DNA of 15,747 nucleotides, taken from contig JAEPNS010000034.1 in the NCBI GenBank assembly GCA_017643325.1, positions 1 to 15,747 of the forward strand. The letters run 5' to 3'. The position numbers were made by a program, and so were the translations under genes. This DNA comes from Alphaproteobacteria bacterium (GTDB lineage: Bacteria; Pseudomonadota; Alphaproteobacteria; UBA6615). Below are positions 12,702-15,747 of the stretch, one piece after another (the first letter of the stretch is position 1; each line of letters opens with the position of its first letter). Under the pieces are notes generated by a model, which saw only the letters and a list, made by a program, of their open reading frames with translations, searched no databases and was not told the origin of the DNA.

Positions 12702-14924
12702 TCAGCTGAAACGCGGTGCCGAGGGGAATCCGCGCGGCACCTTCCGTCCCGCCTGGGCGCGCTTGCCGACCCACTCCTTGAGTTCGTCGGCCGTGAAGGT
12801 CCGGTGCCGGTCGCCGGTGCGCGTCGTCAGCCCCTCGTCCATGGCAAACGTCGCAACATCGGCCAGGCTGTCCCGGGTGTAGCTTTGCAGCTTCACGCCG
12901 CGCCCGCGAGACATCTCGGGCAGCTCCGACAGCGGGAAGATCAGCAGCTTGCGCTTCTTCCCGAGAACCGCGAACTGGTCTCCCTCGACCGGTGCACAGG
13001 CAGCGGCCTCGACATCGCCCTTCACGTTAAGGACCTGCTTTCCTGTCCGAGTCTGGGCCACGACCTCGTCCTCGGACACCACGAACCCCCGCCCGTCGGA
13101 CGACGCCACCACAAGCTTTGCGCCGGGCTTGTGGACCCGAAGTGCGACGATGTCGGTGTCGTTGCTCATGTCGAACATGAGCCGCAGCGGCTCTCCATGG
13201 CCGCGCCCGCCGGGAAGCTTGTCCACGCCGACCGTGTAGAAGCGCCCGTTGGTCGCGAAGACCAGCAGCTTGTCCGTTGTCTCCGCCGGCAGGACGAAGC
13301 GGCCCTTGTCGCCTTCCTTGAACTTGAGGTCCTTCGGGTCGACGTTGTGGCCCTTGATCGCGCGGACCCAGCCCTTTTCGGAGCAAACAACCGTCACCGC
13401 CTCACGCTCGATCATCGCCTCGACCGGCACTGTAACCGGTTCCGGCGCGTCCCCGATCTCGGTGCGGCGGCGCCCGATCTCCGTCTTCGGCCCGAAGGTC
13501 TTCTTAAGTTCCGCCACCTCGCCCGCAAGGTGTTTCATGCGCCTGGCCTTGTCGCGCAAAAGGCCTTTCAGCGTCTTCTGCTCGCCCTCGAGCCCCTCGA
13601 TCTCCTCTCGGATCGCGATCTCCTCCAGCTTTCGCAGCGAGCGCAGCCGCATGTTCAGGATCGCGTCGACCTGGGCGTCGTTGAGCTTCCAGCGCTTTTT
13701 CATCACCGCGCGTGGATCGTCCTCCTCGCGAATGATCGCGATGACCTCGTCGAGGTTGAGGAAGACGACCATGTAGCCCCGCAGGACGTTGAGACGCTCC
13801 TCGATCTTGCCCAGCCGGAAATTCGTCCGCCGCTTCAGGACCTCGTGACGATGGTCCAGCCAGGCCTGCAGCACCTCGCGCAGGGTCATGACACGCGGGA
13901 CGTTGTCCGCGTCGAGCACGTTCATGTTCAGCGACACCCGGGATTCCATCTCGGTGTTGCGGAACAGGCTTTCCATCAGCATGTCCGGCGTGACGTTCCG
14001 GCTCTTGGGTTCCAGGACCAGCCGGATGTCCTCGGCGGACTCGTCGCGGATGTCGCCAAGCAGCGGGAGCTTGCGGTTGTGCATCAGCTCCGCAATGCGC
14101 TCGACCAGCCGCGCCTTCTGCACCTGGTACGGAATCTCGGTGACCACGACCTGGTACTGGCCCCGGCCCAGGTCCTCCGTTTCCCAGCGCGCACGCACCC
14201 GGAAGCTGCCCCGGCCGGTCGTGTAGGCTTCCGTGACCGTCGCCCGCTCTTCGACCAGCACGCCGCCTGTCGGGAAATCCGGTCCCGGCATGAAGTCGAC
14301 CAGCTTCGCGATGGTCGCATTGGGAGTCTTGATCAGGTGCGCGAGCGCGTCGCAAATCTCGCCGACGTTGTGCGGGGGAATGCTTGTCGCCATGCCGACG
14401 GCGATCCCCGTCGCGCCATTGGCCAACAGGTTGGGGAAATTGGCCGGCAGGACCACCGGCTCCCTGCCTTCGCCGTCGTAGGTCTCGCGGAAATCGACCG
14501 CGTCCTCGTCGATGCCGTCGAGAAGTGCCTGCGCCACCTCGGTCATCCGCGCTTCGGTGTAGCGCATGGCCGCGGCGTTATCGCCGTCGACGTTGCCGAA
14601 GTTGCCCTGCCCGTCGACCAGCGGATATCGGACGGCAAACTCCTGTGCCAGGCGGACAAGTGCGTCGTAGATCGCCTGGTCGCCATGGGGGTGGTACTTA
14701 CCCATGACGTCGCCCACCACACGGGCGCATTTTTTGTAGCCCTGGTCGGGATCGAGGCGGAGCTGGCGCATCGCGTGCAGCAGGCGCCGGTGCACCGGCT
14801 TCAGGCCGTCGCGCACATCGGGCAGCGAGCGCGCCATGATGGTGGACATGGCATAGCTGAGATAGCGCGAACTCAGCGCATCCTTGAAGGCTTCCTGGCG
14901 CACACCGCCGCCGACGACCGTCAT
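12702..14924 (-). CDS. parC: DNA topoisomerase IV subunit A
   Basis: 740 residues, matching alphaproteobacterial ParC and shorter than GyrA. With ParE it decatenates replicated chromosomes using ATP. The N-terminal winged-helix/tower domain has LSYAMSTIMARSLPDVRDGLKPVHRR, the quinolone-pocket region KYHPHGDQAIYDALVRLAQ and the catalytic tyrosine Tyr122 in AAMRYTEARMT. IPPHNVGEICDAL follows, and a coiled-coil stretch at about 430-480 (LEEIAIREEIEGLEGEQKTL). The C-terminal 500-740 region is a beta-pinwheel lacking the QRRGGKG-like GyrA box, which separates ParC from gyrase. Position 83, next to the pocket Asp82, is Gln rather than the Ser of E. coli enzymes. The start has GGAG about 9 bases upstream. 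The gene follows recO by 53 bases on the same strand. Confidence 0.95.
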   Translation of the reverse strand: MTVVGGGVRQEAFKDALSSRYLSYAMSTIMARSLPDVRDGLKPVHRRLLHAMRQLRLDPDQGYKKCARVVGDVMGKYHPHGDQAIYDALVRLAQEFAVRYPLVDGQGNFGNVDGDNAAAMRYTEARMTEVAQALLDGIDEDAVDFRETYDGEGREPVVLPANFPNLLANGATGIAVGMATSIPPHNVGEICDALAHLIKTPNATIAKLVDFMPGPDFPTGGVLVEERATVTEAYTTGRGSFRVRARWETEDLGRGQYQVVVTEIPYQVQKARLVERIAELMHNRKLPLLGDIRDESAEDIRLVLEPKSRNVTPDMLMESLFRNTEMESRVSLNMNVLDADNVPRVMTLREVLQAWLDHRHEVLKRRTNFRLGKIEERLNVLRGYMVVFLNLDEVIAIIREEDDPRAVMKKRWKLNDAQVDAILNMRLRSLRKLEEIAIREEIEGLEGEQKTLKGLLRDKARRMKHLAGEVAELKKTFGPKTEIGRRRTEIGDAPEPVTVPVEAMIEREAVTVVCSEKGWVRAIKGHNVDPKDLKFKEGDKGRFVLPAETTDKLLVFATNGRFYTVGVDKLPGGRGHGEPLRLMFDMSNDTDIVALRVHKPGAKLVVASSDGRGFVVSEDEVVAQTRTGKQVLNVKGDVEAAACAPVEGDQFAVLGKKRKLLIFPLSELPEMSRGRGVKLQSYTRDSLADVATFAMDEGLTTRTGDRHRTFTADELKEWVGKRAQAGRKVPRGFPSAPRFS

Positions 14925-14977
14925 GTCAGATACTCCGTTGAGCTGGCACCCGTTTTAGGAAATCGTGCTGATTCACC

Positions 14978-15742
14978 TCAACAATCGGATGCCGCCGGGT
15001 TATCCACCGATGCGCGCCCGATCATGGCGTCGAGCCGCTCGCGTGCCGCCGGAAGCGGCCGGTCGAGCGGGTCGAAGGCGTGCCGGGCGAGGAAAAAGCC
15101 GGTCAGCCGCAGGCCGTCGGCGAAATCCGTCGCATCGGCGCCGCCGCCGCGCCCGTCGGGCCGCAGGAACCCGGGCAGCGCGAGCATGCGTTCCTTGTAG
15201 GGCGCACCTGCCGCGCGCGAAACGGCGCGCCCGGAGCGCGGGCTCACATAAACGAGGTTCTCCACGTCCCCGGTCGCCGCACAGGTGGACAGGTCGAGCC
15301 CGAAACCCAGTTCGCGCAGCAAACCCAGTTCCCAGTGAATGTAGACCGCCGGCCAGATGTCCGGTTCCCCGGCCGACAGCGCATCCAGCAGAGTCCCCGT
15401 GGCCTCGAACAGCCCGGGGTGCGGCTCACGCTCGGGCACGACCGTTTCGGCGATGGCACAGGCCGCCGACAGCGCCGCAAGCCGGGCCGGATCGTCCATG
15501 AATTCCGCGGCATGGTGCCGGGTCGCCTCGATCGTGTAGCGCCCGAGATGTTCGGTCAGCCGTGCGCGCCAGACCGCGTCGACGCGGTTGCCGGGTTCCA
15601 CGGTCCCGCGCTTCGAGCGCGAGGCCCCGCCATGCACGAGACCGGCGTGGCGCCCGTGCGCGCGGGTCAGCAGCTGCACCACAGCCGCCCCTTCCCCGTG
15701 GGGCCGTGCTGCGAGCACGATTCCCTCGTCACGCCAGTCCAT
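14978..15742 (-). CDS. recO: DNA repair protein RecO
   Basis: 254 residues, full length for alphaproteobacterial RecO. RecO works with RecR in the RecFOR pathway, loading RecA onto SSB-coated gapped DNA and annealing strands. The N-terminal OB fold begins MDWRDEGIVLAARPHGEGAAVVQLLT and continues through RHAGLVHGGASRSKRG. The helical C-terminal domain has IHWELGLLRELGFGLDL and the YVSPRSGRAVSRAAGAPYKERMLALP segment typical of the class. The four-cysteine zinc site of some RecO proteins is absent; only Cys153 remains at CAATG. The ATG is 5 bases from the window edge, so its ribosome binding site and upstream gene cannot be seen. parC follows 53 bases downstream with no terminator between, suggesting co-transcription. 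Confidence 0.93.
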   Translation of the reverse strand: MDWRDEGIVLAARPHGEGAAVVQLLTRAHGRHAGLVHGGASRSKRGTVEPGNRVDAVWRARLTEHLGRYTIEATRHHAAEFMDDPARLAALSAACAIAETVVPEREPHPGLFEATGTLLDALSAGEPDIWPAVYIHWELGLLRELGFGLDLSTCAATGDVENLVYVSPRSGRAVSRAAGAPYKERMLALPGFLRPDGRGGGADATDFADGLRLTGFFLARHAFDPLDRPLPAARERLDAMIGRASVDNPAASDC

Positions 15743-15747
15743 GGAAG

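Noticed and set aside
12600..15200. An 866-codon open frame on the plus strand opposite parC and recO
   Set aside because: It is the antisense shadow of two clearly recognised genes in GC-rich DNA, has His/Arg/Pro/Ala-rich low-information composition, no family motif and no plausible ribosome binding site.

Overview
The window is chromosomal DNA from a GC-rich Gram-negative bacterium, most likely an alphaproteobacterium. Supporting signs are the RecO, ParC and MotA/MotB subtypes, an aspartate/glutamate leucyltransferase (Bpt), a TRAP transporter with a Tat-exported binding protein, and a TTAACC (CtrA-like) half-site before motA. I cannot name a genus. Coding density is high. No rRNA, tRNA, CRISPR array, insertion sequence or phage gene was seen, and no stretch over 300 bases lacks a gene.

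Layout. (1) Bases 1-3906, + strand: the 3' end of a GNAT acetyltransferase, a membrane-anchored penicillin acylase family N-terminal serine hydrolase (TTG start) and an ACT-domain threonine ammonia-lyase. These are packed or overlapping and look like one operon. (2) 3978-5984, + strand: motA and motB, the proton-driven flagellar stator. (3) 6071-6814, + strand: bpt, an N-end-rule aminoacyl transferase. (4) 6998-11969, + strand: a three-gene TRAP transporter. The binding protein resembles the 2-oxo-acid binder TakP. Both permease subunits are unusually large: DctQ carries about 180 extra N-terminal residues with added membrane segments, and DctM carries an internal membrane insertion plus a C-terminal, partly coiled-coil domain of about 335 residues. 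(5) 12043-15742, - strand: recO, parC and bioY, convergent with the TRAP operon. A shared stem-loop at 11995-12018 separates the two and has a U-tract for the bioY direction.

The most interesting region is the TRAP operon. Its leader contains a chain of overlapping complementary segments. A perfect 12-bp hairpin lies between dctP and dctQ. A 27-codon small ORF with its own Shine-Dalgarno sequence follows that hairpin and overlaps the dctQ start codon (ATGA). With the enlarged DctQ and the DctM tail, this suggests an under-described TRAP subtype with extra assembly or regulatory parts. Function beyond family level is inference throughout.
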